A stretch of DNA of 64,000 nucleotides from Halapricum hydrolyticum (GCA_025517565.1 JAOPKD010000015.1:1-64000); one strand, 5' to 3'. Counted from the first letter of the stretch, positions 42,212 through 51,872 are shown. Numbers and translations: made by a program. Notes: generated by a model not told the origin, from the letters alone.

Positions 42212-42787
42212 ATGACTACCGGCCACCGCGACGACGAGTCGAGTGCCCCCACGGCAGTCGTCCTCGATTTCCTGCCCCACGGGCGCTCGGACGACGAGCG
42301 GCCCCAGTACGAGAAAGAGCCGCTGGCGTACGCCGTCTCCGTCGAGGAGTTCCGTCTGTTCGAGCTCGTGCTCACCGAGGACGCCGACGTTTCGATCGGC
42401 GATCGCGTGTCGGTCGAGCGCGGCGACGATGTCGAGCGCGCCCGAGGGATCGACTACGAGGACCTCTCGGGCGGCGCGCGGTCCGAGCTGGAGTACGCGA
42501 TCGAGGACATCGTCGACGCGGACGAAGACCGTTTCGTCGAGTTCTACAACGAGGCGCAGCCGATCACGACGCGGCTGCACGCGCTGAATCTCCTGCCCGG
42601 GATCGGCAAGAAACTGCGAAACAACGTCCTCGAAGCGCGCAAGCGCCGCCCGTTCGCGAACTTCGAGGACATCGAGGCGCGGGTCAACGGTCTCCACGAT
42701 CCGAAAGACGTACTCGTCGAACGTATTCTCGAAGAGATCGAAGAGAGTGACCTCAAGTACCGGATATTCGCCCGGCGCGACGAGTAA
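42212..42787 (+). CDS. DUF655 family protein
   Basis: The 191-residue archaeal protein has an N-terminal OB-like part (APTAVVLDFLPHGRSDDERPQYEKEPLAYAV) and a C-terminal helix-hairpin-helix (LHALNLLPGIGKKLRNNVLEARKRRPFANFEDIEARVNG) that should bind nucleic acid. It is nearly always encoded between rpoF and ksgA and is thought to act in RNA or ribosome metabolism, without direct proof. Its stop is one base before ksgA. Confidence 0.92.
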   Translation: MTTGHRDDESSAPTAVVLDFLPHGRSDDERPQYEKEPLAYAVSVEEFRLFELVLTEDADVSIGDRVSVERGDDVERARGIDYEDLSGGARSELEYAIEDIVDADEDRFVEFYNEAQPITTRLHALNLLPGIGKKLRNNVLEARKRRPFANFEDIEARVNGLHDPKDVLVERILEEIEESDLKYRIFARRDE

Positions 42788-42788
42788 G

Positions 42789-43634
42789 ATGGACGACACT
42801 GACTTCCGCGATCCCGACACACTGTTAGCCCGTGCCGGTGTCGGAGGGAATCCGGGACGCGATCAGCACTTCCTGATCGACGACCGCGTGCTCGATCGCG
42901 TCCCGACCTACGCGACCGAGGCCGGCGCGGATCTGCGCCACGTCCTGGAGGTCGGGGCCGGAACCGGCGCACTCACGGACCGGCTGCTCGCGGTTGCCGA
43001 CCACGTCACGGCTGTCGAGCGCGACCCCGGTCTGGCGGCCTTTCTCCGCGAGGAGTTTGCCGACGAGATCGACGCCGGACGGCTGACCGTCCTGGAGGGC
43101 GACGCCCTCGAGGTCGAGTTGCCCGAGTTCACCGCGTCGATATCGAATCTCCCCTACGGGATCTCCAGCGAGATCACGTTCCGGCTGCTGCCACGGGGTG
43201 TGCCCCTCGTGTTGATGTTCCAGCGGGAGTTCGCCGACCGGATGGCCGCCGAGCCGGGATCCGACGACTACGGCCGACTGTCAGTGACGGCAGGCCACTA
43301 CGCCGACGTCGAGGTGGTCGAACCCGTGCCGAAGGAGGCGTTCAGGCCACCGCCGGCCGTCGAGAGCGCGATCGTCCGGACGACGCCGCGCGAGCCGGAG
43401 TACGAAGTGCCAAGTGACGCGGTGTTCATGGATCTCGTGAAGGCGATCTTCACCCAGCGTCGCAAGACGATGCGCAATGCGATCCGAAACACGGCGCACA
43501 TCTCCGGGCTGGGGGATCCAGAGGCGGTCGTCGACGCCGCCGACGAGGACCTCATGAGCAAGCGAGCCGGGGACGTGACCCCGGCGGAGTTCGCGAAGCT
43601 GGCGCGGCTCGCGGTCGAGGTGGGCGATCCGTGA
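42789..43634 (+). CDS. rsmA: 16S rRNA dimethyladenosine transferase
   Basis: RsmA (KsgA) dimethylates two adjacent adenines at the 3' end of 16S rRNA late in small-subunit assembly. The 281-residue protein has DQHFLIDDRVLDRV, SAM loop VLEVGAGTGALTDRL, VERDPGLAAFL, GDALEV and the catalytic NLPYGISS (Asn120 to Tyr123). The C-terminal helical domain carries FTQRRKTMRNAIRN. Its stop overlaps the mscS GTG start. Confidence 0.95.
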   Translation: MDDTDFRDPDTLLARAGVGGNPGRDQHFLIDDRVLDRVPTYATEAGADLRHVLEVGAGTGALTDRLLAVADHVTAVERDPGLAAFLREEFADEIDAGRLTVLEGDALEVELPEFTASISNLPYGISSEITFRLLPRGVPLVLMFQREFADRMAAEPGSDDYGRLSVTAGHYADVEVVEPVPKEAFRPPPAVESAIVRTTPREPEYEVPSDAVFMDLVKAIFTQRRKTMRNAIRNTAHISGLGDPEAVVDAADEDLMSKRAGDVTPAEFAKLARLAVEVGDP

Positions 43635-44812
43635 CCGGTGCGGTCGTCACGCTCTCAGCGACTGCTCCTTCAGTCAGCCGGTCGGTATTAGTTATCGAAC
43701 TTCCGATCGTCGGCCAGCTGTTCGCGACGCCGACCGGGCGATGGCTGGGGACGCTCGCGGTGCTCGTTGGTGTGCTCGCGGGCAGCTGGGCGATCCGCCA
43801 GACTGGTCGCTGGCTCCGGACGCACTACGATCCTCGCGGGACCCTGCTGGAAGCGGTGCAGGCGGCACTGATCGTCGCCCTCTCCGGAAGTGCGATCGTC
43901 GCCGTGCTCACGATCTGGGAGGCAACCGCGGAAGCGACAGCCATCTCCGAGGTCCTCGATCCGGCTCCCATGACGATCGTCCGCGGGCTGGTGTCGGTGT
44001 TTCTGCTGGTCGGGGCCTGGGGTGCGACGGTGTTCGCCAAGCGCGTGACCGGACTGCTCTTCGAGGAACACGACGCCTTCTCGCGCCACCAGCACGAGGT
44101 GACCTACCACGTCCTGCAGCTGGTCCTGTACTCGCTGGCGATCGTCGTCGGGCTGGCAGTCTGGGGGATCGATCCCTCGGACATCCTGCTCGGGGCCGGG
44201 TTCCTGAGCGTCGTGATCGGCCTGGCAGCCCGCCAGACGCTGTCGTCGGTTCTGGCGGGGTTCGTTCTGCTGTTCGGTCGACCGTTCGACATCGGCGACT
44301 GGGTCGCGATCGACGATCGGGAAGGGATCGTCACCGACGTGTCGGTGTTCAACACCGAGATACGCACGTTCAGCGGCGAATTCGTCACGATCCCCAACGA
44401 CGTGGTGACGGCGACGGGACTGGTCAACCGCTCCCGGCGCGGGCGGTTGCGCGTCGACGTGGAAGTCGGCGTCGACTACGACGACGACGTCGAACGCGCC
44501 CGCGAACTGGCCACCGAGACGATGCGTGACCTCGGCCGCGAGGAGATCCGCACGCATCCACAGCCCCGGGCGCTCCTGACCGGGTTCGGCGACTCGGCGG
44601 TCGTCCTGGAGTTGCGGTTCTGGATCGACGAACCGACGGCACGGCGACGCTGGGCGGCACAGACGGCCGTCGTCGCGGCGGTCAAGCAGGCGTTCGAACG
44701 AGAGGGGATCACCATCCCCTTCCCCCAGCGGACGCTCGGCGGACGACCGCCCGGCCTGCAGGTCCAAAGCGAAACGCCGAGGGGATCTCCGGACGAAGAC
44801 CAGGATCGATGA
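43631..44812 (+). CDS. MscS family mechanosensitive ion channel
   Basis: The 393-residue protein has four or five membrane spans, with the pore helix IDPSDILLGAGFLSVVIGLAARQTLSSVLAGFVLLF followed by the cytoplasmic beta domain (RPFDIGDWVAIDDREGIVTDVSVFNTEIRTFSGEFVTIPNDVV), the strongest MscS signature. Such channels release solutes under hypo-osmotic shock. It starts at GTG overlapping the rsmA stop and ends with ATGA overlap into hemK, so it belongs to the translation operon despite its unrelated role. Confidence 0.9.
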   Translation: MTGAVVTLSATAPSVSRSVLVIELPIVGQLFATPTGRWLGTLAVLVGVLAGSWAIRQTGRWLRTHYDPRGTLLEAVQAALIVALSGSAIVAVLTIWEATAEATAISEVLDPAPMTIVRGLVSVFLLVGAWGATVFAKRVTGLLFEEHDAFSRHQHEVTYHVLQLVLYSLAIVVGLAVWGIDPSDILLGAGFLSVVIGLAARQTLSSVLAGFVLLFGRPFDIGDWVAIDDREGIVTDVSVFNTEIRTFSGEFVTIPNDVVTATGLVNRSRRGRLRVDVEVGVDYDDDVERARELATETMRDLGREEIRTHPQPRALLTGFGDSAVVLELRFWIDEPTARRRWAAQTAVVAAVKQAFEREGITIPFPQRTLGGRPPGLQVQSETPRGSPDEDQDR

Positions 44813-45399
44813 GCGACGACCGGCCCGAACTGGCCAGACAGCGCGATCTCGACCAGGTGTACGAACCGGCCGAGGATTCCCACCTGCTCGCCGAGACGGC
44901 CCGCGAGTACGTCGGCGAAGGCGACCTGGTACTCGAAGTGGGAACGGGGTCGGGCTACGTTGCGACCGCGCTCGCGAAGACGGGGGCCGACGTCGTCACG
45001 ACGGACATCAACCCGATGGCCTGCCGCGAGGCGCACGAGGCCGGACTCCCGGTCGTCCGGGCGAATCTCGTCGAGCCGTTTCGGGACGGTGTCTTCGACC
45101 TCGTGGCGTTCAATCCGCCGTATCTCCCGACGCCACCGGAACACGAGTTCGACGACTGGATGGAACGGGCGCTCTCCGGCGGCGAGGACGGTCGCGCCGT
45201 GGTCGATCCGTTCCTCGAGACCGTCCGCCGCGTCCTCGCCGCGGACGGCGTCGTGCTCTTGCTCGTGAGCTCGCTCACGGACATCGAGGCCGTACGAAAG
45301 CGTGCTGCGGCCGGCGGACTGTCGGCCAGAGAGGTCGCCGACGAATCCCACCCCTTCGAGCGGCTCGTCGTACTGGAACTTCGACCGACCGAACAGTGA
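44809..45399 (+). CDS. HemK/PrmC-like protein methyltransferase
   Basis: The 196-residue SAM-dependent enzyme has VLEVGTGSGYVATALAK, VTTDINPMACREAH and the catalytic NPPYLP. Archaeal and eukaryotic members of this short form (Mtq2/HemK2-like) methylate the Gln of the GGQ motif in the release factor. The bacterial N-terminal helical domain is absent. It is the last gene of the DUF655-rsmA-mscS operon. Confidence 0.9.
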   Translation: MSDDRPELARQRDLDQVYEPAEDSHLLAETAREYVGEGDLVLEVGTGSGYVATALAKTGADVVTTDINPMACREAHEAGLPVVRANLVEPFRDGVFDLVAFNPPYLPTPPEHEFDDWMERALSGGEDGRAVVDPFLETVRRVLAADGVVLLLVSSLTDIEAVRKRAAAGGLSAREVADESHPFERLVVLELRPTEQ

Positions 45400-45403
45400 C
45401 ACC

Positions 45404-45455
45404 CCTGCCTTTGTATTTTTCTACATATATATTTTTGATATTTTACAATTGTTAG
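45404..45455 (+). terminator. T-rich region after hemK and before the PH/Mrr gene
   Basis: Several T-runs (TTTGTATTTTTC, ATATATTTTTGATATTTT) follow the hemK stop at 45399. Archaeal termination relies on oligo-T, so this probably ends the operon. The same AT-rich stretch may hold the promoter of the gene starting at 45494. Confidence 0.5.
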
Positions 45456-45493
45456 ATAATACGTCGGCCGGCTAGTACAGGTACGGGCCGACG

Positions 45494-47434
45494 ATGGCCG
45501 AGATCATCGAACTGGAGGGAGGAGAACACCCGGGCTCGAACGAGCGGGTCGACGAGCGACTGGGTCCGCAATACCTCGCGGAGGGGCCGCTGTCGTCGTA
45601 CCTCGGCGAGCGGGAGGAAGTCGCGTTCGTCATGCACGCAAAGCGGGGTGGCGTGACAGTCGAGCGTGACGGGGTCAGCGAGACGTACAAGCCGGCCAGG
45701 GGGTGTCGGACGGTCGTCGCGATCACCGATCTGCGTGTCGTGATCGCGATTGGCGGCGCGGACGAGGGCGGCGATCGGGTCGTCCCGATCCCGTTCTCGA
45801 CCGTTACGCGGGTCGCGACCGATCGCGGCCTGTTGCGCGAGCGGCTGGTCGTGCGCACCGAGGCGGGCGAGCAGTGGTCGATGCCTGCCGGCGGCGACCT
45901 CGATCCGGTCGTCGCGTATCTGGAAGAAGCACGGGAGGCATGGTCGCAGGCGGATCGGTCCGCAGCCCGGATCGAAGAGCAACTCACGACCGCGCGAGCA
46001 CACCTCGAGGACGACCCGGACGCCGCACGCGAAGCGGCCGAGGAAGCCGTCTCGATGATCGCTGCCGGACGCGAGGGGGTTCGCGCGTTCGATCTCGGCG
46101 ATCGAGTGCTCGTCCACGCCGGGTTCGACGAGTATCGCGCGGACGTCCGGTCGATCCAGCGCCGCGCACTCGCGGCGCTGGCCGAGGCACACGCCGGTCG
46201 CGCCGACCGCCACGAGGCCGCAGGCCGACTCCGGGCAGCCTGCGAGGCACACGAAGACGCCCGGGATACCGCCGAGCAGGCCCTGGCGATCGATGCCGAA
46301 CAGCCTCCGGACGAGCAACTCGAGGCACAGATCGGAACCGCCGAGCGCGAGCGAGCACGACTCGAAGGGCTACCTCGCGAACGCGCGACTGCCACACTCG
46401 AGGACGCCAGGTCGATCGACGATCCCGAACGGCGCGCCGAGCGACTGGCCGACGCTCTGGCGGCGCATCGCGACTGGATCGGTCTTTCCTGGGGACCGAG
46501 CGCACCGTTCGCGGGCGATCCCGATTCGATCCGGGCGCGGATCCTGGACGTCGTCGACGAGATCGTCGACGCGCGGACGGCCGTCATCGACCGGCTGCTC
46601 GCGGCCGCCGAGCGCCTCCACGCGGGGGGCCGAACCGAACAGGCACTGTCAGCCTGCTCGCAGGCCGACGACCACCTCCAGCAAGCCCTGACCGTCGTCA
46701 CCGAACTGGCCCCCGACCGCGAAGAGACGCTCCGGACGTGGCGCGTCGAGATCGACCACCGGCGCGCGCTGATCGAACGCGAGGCAGTCGGAGTCGACGA
46801 CGGGAACGACCCCGATTCCGGGTCGAGCGGCCACGACGGACCGGGCGAAGGCCCGCCGGAGAGCACTGACGCCAGTGCGTCGACAGACAACGGGGGCGTC
46901 GTCGCGGGTGTAACCACGAAGACGGCCGACCGGACGACACCCGAGCGCGAGAGCCGTCACGACGACGGTGGCTTCGGTGAGGCGTGGGAGCGTCTCGACA
47001 CAGCGCCGGATCGAGGCGCGGACCGGCGAGTCTCGGCCGAGGCGGACCTCCGGGCGATGGACGACGGGGAGTTCCGGACGTTCGTCGCTGCGTGCTGGAG
47101 CGAACTCGGCTGGGAGACGACGATCTTCGCCCAGTCGCGAGGCCAGTACGACGTGATGGCCATCCGCAGACAGCTGATCGACCTCCGCGTGCTGATCTGG
47201 ACGGTCCACCGTCCTGACGGGGATCTCGACGCGTCGACCATCGACCGCTGTGTGACCGACCGCGACAACGTCGACCGGGCCGACGCCGCTGCAGTCGTCA
47301 CGACCGCGAACGTTCCCGACTCGGTCCGGGACCGAGCGGCCAGCCACGACATCAAACTGCTCGATCTCCAGAATCTGCTCGATCTCCTCGAAGACGAGGG
47401 ACTGACCGATCTCGTCCTCGGCGAAGATAACTGA
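45494..47434 (+). CDS. PH-like domain protein with Mrr-type nuclease-like C-terminus
   Basis: The 646-residue protein has three parts. Residues 1-150 look like a bacterial PH domain (GEREEVAFVMHAKRGGVTVERDG, CRTVVAITDLRVVIAIGGAD, VVPIPFSTVTRVATDRG). Residues 150-420 are helical, Glu/Arg/Ala-rich repeats. After a Gly/Ser linker, residues 520-646 resemble a restriction-endonuclease fold (FVAACWSELGWETTIFAQSRGQYDVMAIRRQLIDLRVLIWTVHR). The usual D...(E/Q)xK residues are poorly kept: the Asp of QYDVMA is present but no lysine follows. It may bind DNA or membrane without cutting. Confidence 0.65.
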   Translation: MAEIIELEGGEHPGSNERVDERLGPQYLAEGPLSSYLGEREEVAFVMHAKRGGVTVERDGVSETYKPARGCRTVVAITDLRVVIAIGGADEGGDRVVPIPFSTVTRVATDRGLLRERLVVRTEAGEQWSMPAGGDLDPVVAYLEEAREAWSQADRSAARIEEQLTTARAHLEDDPDAAREAAEEAVSMIAAGREGVRAFDLGDRVLVHAGFDEYRADVRSIQRRALAALAEAHAGRADRHEAAGRLRAACEAHEDARDTAEQALAIDAEQPPDEQLEAQIGTAERERARLEGLPRERATATLEDARSIDDPERRAERLADALAAHRDWIGLSWGPSAPFAGDPDSIRARILDVVDEIVDARTAVIDRLLAAAERLHAGGRTEQALSACSQADDHLQQALTVVTELAPDREETLRTWRVEIDHRRALIEREAVGVDDGNDPDSGSSGHDGPGEGPPESTDASASTDNGGVVAGVTTKTADRTTPERESRHDDGGFGEAWERLDTAPDRGADRRVSAEADLRAMDDGEFRTFVAACWSELGWETTIFAQSRGQYDVMAIRRQLIDLRVLIWTVHRPDGDLDASTIDRCVTDRDNVDRADAAAVVTTANVPDSVRDRAASHDIKLLDLQNLLDLLEDEGLTDLVLGEDN

Positions 47435-47452
47435 CAGACATTCATCGAAGTA

Positions 47453-47461
47453 GTAAATATT
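47453..47461 (+). promoter_or_regulatory. TATA box for the split methionine synthase genes
   Basis: TAAATATTA lies 29-37 bases upstream of the ATG at 47490. Confidence 0.5.
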
Positions 47462-47489
47462 AAAGCGCGTCATTCCATATTCGTGGGCA

Positions 47490-48485
47490 ATGGCAGAGAT
47501 CGTATCAACGACACCGGGACTGTATCCGTTACCGGACTGGACAAAAGACGAGTTGTCGAGGCTCAAGGGCCATCAGAAGGGCGACCTGATCAGCGGCGAC
47601 GAGAGTGGGGAGATCGTTTCCGTTTACGAGGAGGCACGAGCCGAGGTCATCGGGGCCCAGCAATCGGCCGGGCTCGACCGGATCATCGAGGGGCAATTGC
47701 GCTGGGACGACATGCTCGCGCATCCGCTGGCCGTCCACGATAGCGTGGACACGCGGGGCATCGTCCGATACTACGATAACAACAACTTCTACCGCGAACC
47801 CGTCGTCACCGGCGAGCTAACGGCCGACGGCGACGTCGCGGCGGAACTGACCGCCGCGGACGAGCAGGTCGACGCGGGACTGCAGGCCGTCCTCCCGGGA
47901 CCGTACTCGCTTTCGGAGCTGGCGACCGACGAGTACTACGGCGACGACGCGGCGTTTCTCGACGCTATCGCGGACTTCCTGGCCGGCGAGGCCGAGCAGT
48001 TCCCCGACGTCGAGACGCTGCTGTTGCTCGAACCGTCGCTCGTGACCAACTCGCCCGGAGACGGCGAGGACGAACGCGCCAGTGCGGCCATCGACACCGT
48101 CGCCTCGGCGCTCGATACCGACGTGATCGTCCAGACCTACTGGGGCGCACTCGAGGAGAAGGTCCACGCTCACCTGCTGGACGCCGACGTCGACGCCGTT
48201 GGCTACGACTTCGTGACCGACCACGAGGCGAACCTCTACAACATCAACGAGTACGGCACGAAGGACTCGATCGCGCTGGGCGTCGTCGACGGCCAGAACA
48301 CCCTGGTCGAGACGCCCGGCGAGATCCGCGAGCGGATCGAGTGGGTCGACGACCAGACCGCGACCGACTTCGAGACGATCTACGCGACGGCCAACACCGA
48401 ACTGTTCTACCTGCCGGTGAACAAGTTCGAGGAGAAACTCGAAGCGCTGGCTGCGGTGGCCGACGCCGAGGAGGTGACAGCATGA
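47490..48485 (+). CDS. MetE-like protein, N-terminal-type homologue
   Basis: The 331-residue protein is a TIM-barrel relative of cobalamin-independent methionine synthase: LYPLPDWTKDELSRLKGHQKGDL, LPGPYSLSELATDEYYG, FPDVETLLLLEPSLV and DAVGYDFVTDHEANLYN. The full Cys/His/Glu zinc set of the catalytic MetE half is not evident. It overlaps the catalytic gene by four bases, so the two probably work as a pair, perhaps with this protein handling the methyl donor. Archaeal MetE systems use donors other than the bacterial triglutamate folate, so the exact donor is open. Confidence 0.8.
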   Translation: MAEIVSTTPGLYPLPDWTKDELSRLKGHQKGDLISGDESGEIVSVYEEARAEVIGAQQSAGLDRIIEGQLRWDDMLAHPLAVHDSVDTRGIVRYYDNNNFYREPVVTGELTADGDVAAELTAADEQVDAGLQAVLPGPYSLSELATDEYYGDDAAFLDAIADFLAGEAEQFPDVETLLLLEPSLVTNSPGDGEDERASAAIDTVASALDTDVIVQTYWGALEEKVHAHLLDADVDAVGYDFVTDHEANLYNINEYGTKDSIALGVVDGQNTLVETPGEIRERIEWVDDQTATDFETIYATANTELFYLPVNKFEEKLEALAAVADAEEVTA

Positions 48486-49543
48486 CGGACACGCGCGAGC
48501 AGTTCCGACCCGAGGACCACTCCAACGACCACTTCCTGCTGACGACCGTCGTCGGCTCCTATCCCAAGCCCGAGTGGCACGACACGGCCCGGGAACTCTT
48601 CGAGGACCCCGACTCGGACTTCGATATCGAGGACTGGGAAGAATCCAAGGACGACGCCGCCCGGCTGATCACCGACGAGCACGAACGGGCCGGAATCGAC
48701 GTCGTCACCGACGGCGAGATGCGGCGCAACGAGATGGTCGAGTACTTCGCTCACCGGATCGACGGCTACGAGTTCAACGGCCGCGTCAAAGTGTGGGGCC
48801 ACAACTACTTCGACAAGCCCTCCGTGGTTGACGAGGTCGAATACGACGAGCAGTGGCTGGTCGAGGAGTTCGAGTTCACCGACGAGGTGGCCGACGCACC
48901 CGTCAAGGTCCCGATCACCGGACCGTACACCCTCGCCTCCTGGAGCTTCAACGAGGTCTACGACGACGAAGAGCAGTTGACCTACGCGCTCGCGGACCTG
49001 GTCAACCAGGAGATCGAGTCGCTGGTCGAAGCCGGCGCGCGCTACATCCAGATCGACGAGCCCGCGCTGGCGACGACGCCGGACGACCACGCCATCGTCG
49101 GCGAGGCGCTCGAACGGATCGTCGACGACGTTCCCGAGGACGTCCGCCTGGGACTGCACGTCTGCTACGGTGATTACTCGCGGATCTACCCCGAGATCCT
49201 CGAGTTCCCCGTCGAGGAGTTCGACCTCGAGCTGGCCAACGGCGACTTCGAGCAGGTCGAGGTCTTCAAAGAGCACGAGTTCACCAAGGACTTCGCGATG
49301 GGCGTCGTCGACGTCCACGACGCCGAGGTCGAGTCCGTCGCGGAGATCAAAGAGAACATCAAGCGCGGCCTGGAGGTCGTCCCGCCAGAGCGACTGACTG
49401 TCTCGCCGGACTGCGGCGTGAAGCTGCTGCCCCGCGAGGTCGCCTACCAGAAGATGGCCAACATGGTCGAGGCGGCCCGCGAAGTCGAAGCAGAACTGGA
49501 CGCCGGCGAGATCGAGATCGGAGCCGTCGGCTCCGCGGACTGA
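48482..49543 (+). CDS. metE: Methionine synthase, catalytic MetE-type
   Basis: The 353-residue protein is the core MetE barrel that methylates homocysteine. LLTTVVGSYPKP starts the fold, VTDGEMRRNEMVEYF and TGPYTLASWS bind substrate, and DEPAL, HVCYGDYS (zinc His and Cys) and SPDCGVKLLP (zinc Cys) form the active site. At half the length of E. coli MetE it matches archaeal core enzymes. It follows the N-terminal-type homologue with ATGA overlap. With metY in the same window, homocysteine synthesis and methylation are both represented. Confidence 0.88.
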   Translation: MTDTREQFRPEDHSNDHFLLTTVVGSYPKPEWHDTARELFEDPDSDFDIEDWEESKDDAARLITDEHERAGIDVVTDGEMRRNEMVEYFAHRIDGYEFNGRVKVWGHNYFDKPSVVDEVEYDEQWLVEEFEFTDEVADAPVKVPITGPYTLASWSFNEVYDDEEQLTYALADLVNQEIESLVEAGARYIQIDEPALATTPDDHAIVGEALERIVDDVPEDVRLGLHVCYGDYSRIYPEILEFPVEEFDLELANGDFEQVEVFKEHEFTKDFAMGVVDVHDAEVESVAEIKENIKRGLEVVPPERLTVSPDCGVKLLPREVAYQKMANMVEAAREVEAELDAGEIEIGAVGSAD

Positions 49544-49586
49544 TCGGGCTACCGAAAAAACGAGCTATTTTCCGACGTCTCGACGA

Positions 49587-50801
49587 TCAGGCGTACTTCT
49601 TCAGCACGTCGACGACGACCAGTTCCTGACCGGTGAGGGCGTTGAGGTACGCGCCGCCGGCGATGGAGACGTGGTCGTAGTCGTCTTCGTCGAGGCCGTA
49701 CAGCGACAGCGTCCGGGCGGTGTCACCGCCGCCGACGACCGAGAAGCAGTCGGTCTCGCCGATGGCCTTGATGAGTTCGACCGTGCCGTCTGCGAAGCGC
49801 TCGTCCTCGAAGACGCCGACTGCGCCCTTGACGAAGACGGCCTCGGACTCGCGGATGATCGGCTCGTAGGCCTCGATCGTCTCGTGGCCGATGTCGAGGT
49901 AGCCGGTGTCCTTCTCCTCGATGTCCTCGAGGGCGATTTCGGCGCGCTCGCCGTCGTCGTCCTCGTAGGCGAAGTCGACGGGCAGCTCGAACTCGTCGCG
50001 GCGGTTCTCGACGAGATCTTCGAGAGTGCCTTTCGTTTCTTCCCACTGATCGTCCAGCAGGTCCATGTCGCCGACGTCCATCCCGACGGGCTCGCCCTCC
50101 GCGCGGAGGAACAGCTCGCCCGGCAGACCGCCGACGAGGAACGTGTCGACCTTCTCTTCGAGGTTGTTGACGACGCTGATGACGTCCTCGGACTTGTTGC
50201 CACCGCAGAGCATCGTCACCTGGCCGTCGAACTCCTTCTCGGCGACCGAGGTGTTGTACTGGTACTCCTTGTCCATCACGAGGCCGGCGTAGGTCGGCAG
50301 TTCGACGGCGAAGCCGACCGTCGAGGCGTGGGCGCGGTGGGCCGCCGAGTAAGCGTCGTTGACGAAGGCGTCGAAGAGCGGCGCGAGCGTCTGGACGAAG
50401 TCGCTCTCGGCGTGTTCCTCGGCGGGCTTCTCGGGCAGTTCGTCGTCGGCCATCCGGGTGTTCTCCAGCAGCAGGATCTCGCCCGCTTCGAGGGCCTCGA
50501 TGGCGTCGATGGCGTCGTCACCGTAGATGTCGTCGACGAACTTGATCGGCTTGCCGACGTACTCTTCGAGGATCTCCGCGTGCTGGTCGAGCGAGACGAA
50601 GTCGTCACGGCCGGGTCGGCCCTGGTGGGCCATCAGCACGACCTTGTGGTCGGCTTCTGCGAGTGCAGCAACGGTCTCGGAGTATCGGTCGAATCGGTTG
50701 TTGTCCTGTACCACGCCGTCCTCGACAGGGGAGTTGAGGTCGACCCTGACGAGGACGCGCTGGCCGGGCTCGAGGTCGTCGAGCGTGTTGTATTCGGGCA
50801 T
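49587..50801 (-). CDS. pgk: Phosphoglycerate kinase
   Basis: PGK interconverts 1,3-bisphosphoglycerate and 3-phosphoglycerate with ATP/ADP. The 404-residue protein has RVLVRVDLNSPVEDG, MAHQGRPGRDDFVSLDQHA, ENTRMAD, FVNDAYSAAHRAHAST, TMLCGGNKSEDV and the C-terminal SVVGGGDTA. The normal bacterial GGAKV-type loop reads CGGNKSED here. The gene lies just downstream of the GAPDH gene on the same strand, with about 60 bases between, as a glycolysis/gluconeogenesis unit. Confidence 0.93.
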   Translation of the reverse strand: MPEYNTLDDLEPGQRVLVRVDLNSPVEDGVVQDNNRFDRYSETVAALAEADHKVVLMAHQGRPGRDDFVSLDQHAEILEEYVGKPIKFVDDIYGDDAIDAIEALEAGEILLLENTRMADDELPEKPAEEHAESDFVQTLAPLFDAFVNDAYSAAHRAHASTVGFAVELPTYAGLVMDKEYQYNTSVAEKEFDGQVTMLCGGNKSEDVISVVNNLEEKVDTFLVGGLPGELFLRAEGEPVGMDVGDMDLLDDQWEETKGTLEDLVENRRDEFELPVDFAYEDDDGERAEIALEDIEEKDTGYLDIGHETIEAYEPIIRESEAVFVKGAVGVFEDERFADGTVELIKAIGETDCFSVVGGGDTARTLSLYGLDEDDYDHVSIAGGAYLNALTGQELVVVDVLKKYA

Positions 50802-50861
50802 GGTGTCGTATCTGGTTCGGTGGCGTGTGTCTGAAAAAACGGTGCAGTTGGGGAGAACGGC

Positions 50862-51872
50862 TTACGCGATGTACTCGGCGAGGCGCATCATCTGGGCCGT
50901 GTAGCCCATCTCGTTGTCGTACCAGGCGAAGATCTTCGCGAGGTCGCCGCCCTCGACCGTGCTCGTCTGTTTCAGGTCGACACAGGAGCCATACTCCCAG
51001 CCGAGGATGTCACGGGAGACGATCTCGTCGTCGGTGGCACCCATCGCGCCCTCGAGTTCGCCGTTGGCGTACTCGCGCATGGCGTCGTTGATCTCCTCGG
51101 CGCTGGGGTTGCCCTCCAGGTCGGCGACGATCTCGGTGATCGACCCGCTGGGGGTCGGCACGCGGATCGCCATGGCCTCGAACTTCCCTTTCAGGTCGGG
51201 CAGGATGTCCGTCGTCGCCGTCGACGCGCCGGTCGTCGTCGGGACGATGTTCTCCGCGGCTGCGCGGCCACGGCGGGTCTTGCTCTTGGGACCGTCGACG
51301 ATGTTCTGCGAACCCGTGTAGGCGTGGATGGTCGTCATCTCGGCGGCGTTGACGCCGAACTCCTCGAGCAGGACGTACATCGGCGGGGAGACACTGTTGG
51401 TCGTACAGGAGGCGCCGGAGACGATGTCTTCGCCGTCGTATTCGTCGTGGTTGACGCCGTAGACGAACTGCGGCACCGGTTTGTCACCCTTCGGCGGCGC
51501 GGAGATCAGCGCCTTGTCGGCACCGGCATCGAGGTGCGCCGAGGCCTCGTCTTTCGTCCGGAAGATCCCCGTCGACTCGATGGCGACGTCGACGTCCAGG
51601 TCGTCCCACGGCAGCTCCTCGGGACTCTGGATGTTGTACAGTGAGATGTCGTTCTCGCCGACGCTCAGCGTGTCACCGTCGAGCGAGACGTCGTAGGGAA
51701 GGTTGCCCAGCGTCGTGTCGTACTTCGACAGATACTCCATCTGCTCGAAGCTCATCACGTCGTTGATCCCGACGATCTCGACGTCGTCGTTGTTCAGCGC
51801 TGCGCGGAATGTACACCGTCCGATACGGCCGAAGCCGTTGATCCCGATCCTGACCGTGTCGCTTGCACTCAT
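50862..51872 (-). CDS. gap: Glyceraldehyde-3-phosphate dehydrogenase, type I
   Basis: The 336-residue enzyme is the bacterial-type phosphorylating GAPDH found in haloarchaea rather than the archaeal type II form. The Rossmann start RIGINGFGRIGRCTFRA, catalytic Cys156 (SGASCTTNS), HAYTGSQNIVDGP, RRGRAAAENIVPTTTGA and WYDNEMGYTAQ are all present. It is transcribed first, then pgk, in a two-gene unit. The 357-base gap upstream holds an AT-rich promoter stretch and a partial palindromic repeat. Confidence 0.95.
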   Translation of the reverse strand: MSASDTVRIGINGFGRIGRCTFRAALNNDDVEIVGINDVMSFEQMEYLSKYDTTLGNLPYDVSLDGDTLSVGENDISLYNIQSPEELPWDDLDVDVAIESTGIFRTKDEASAHLDAGADKALISAPPKGDKPVPQFVYGVNHDEYDGEDIVSGASCTTNSVSPPMYVLLEEFGVNAAEMTTIHAYTGSQNIVDGPKSKTRRGRAAAENIVPTTTGASTATTDILPDLKGKFEAMAIRVPTPSGSITEIVADLEGNPSAEEINDAMREYANGELEGAMGATDDEIVSRDILGWEYGSCVDLKQTSTVEGGDLAKIFAWYDNEMGYTAQMMRLAEYIA

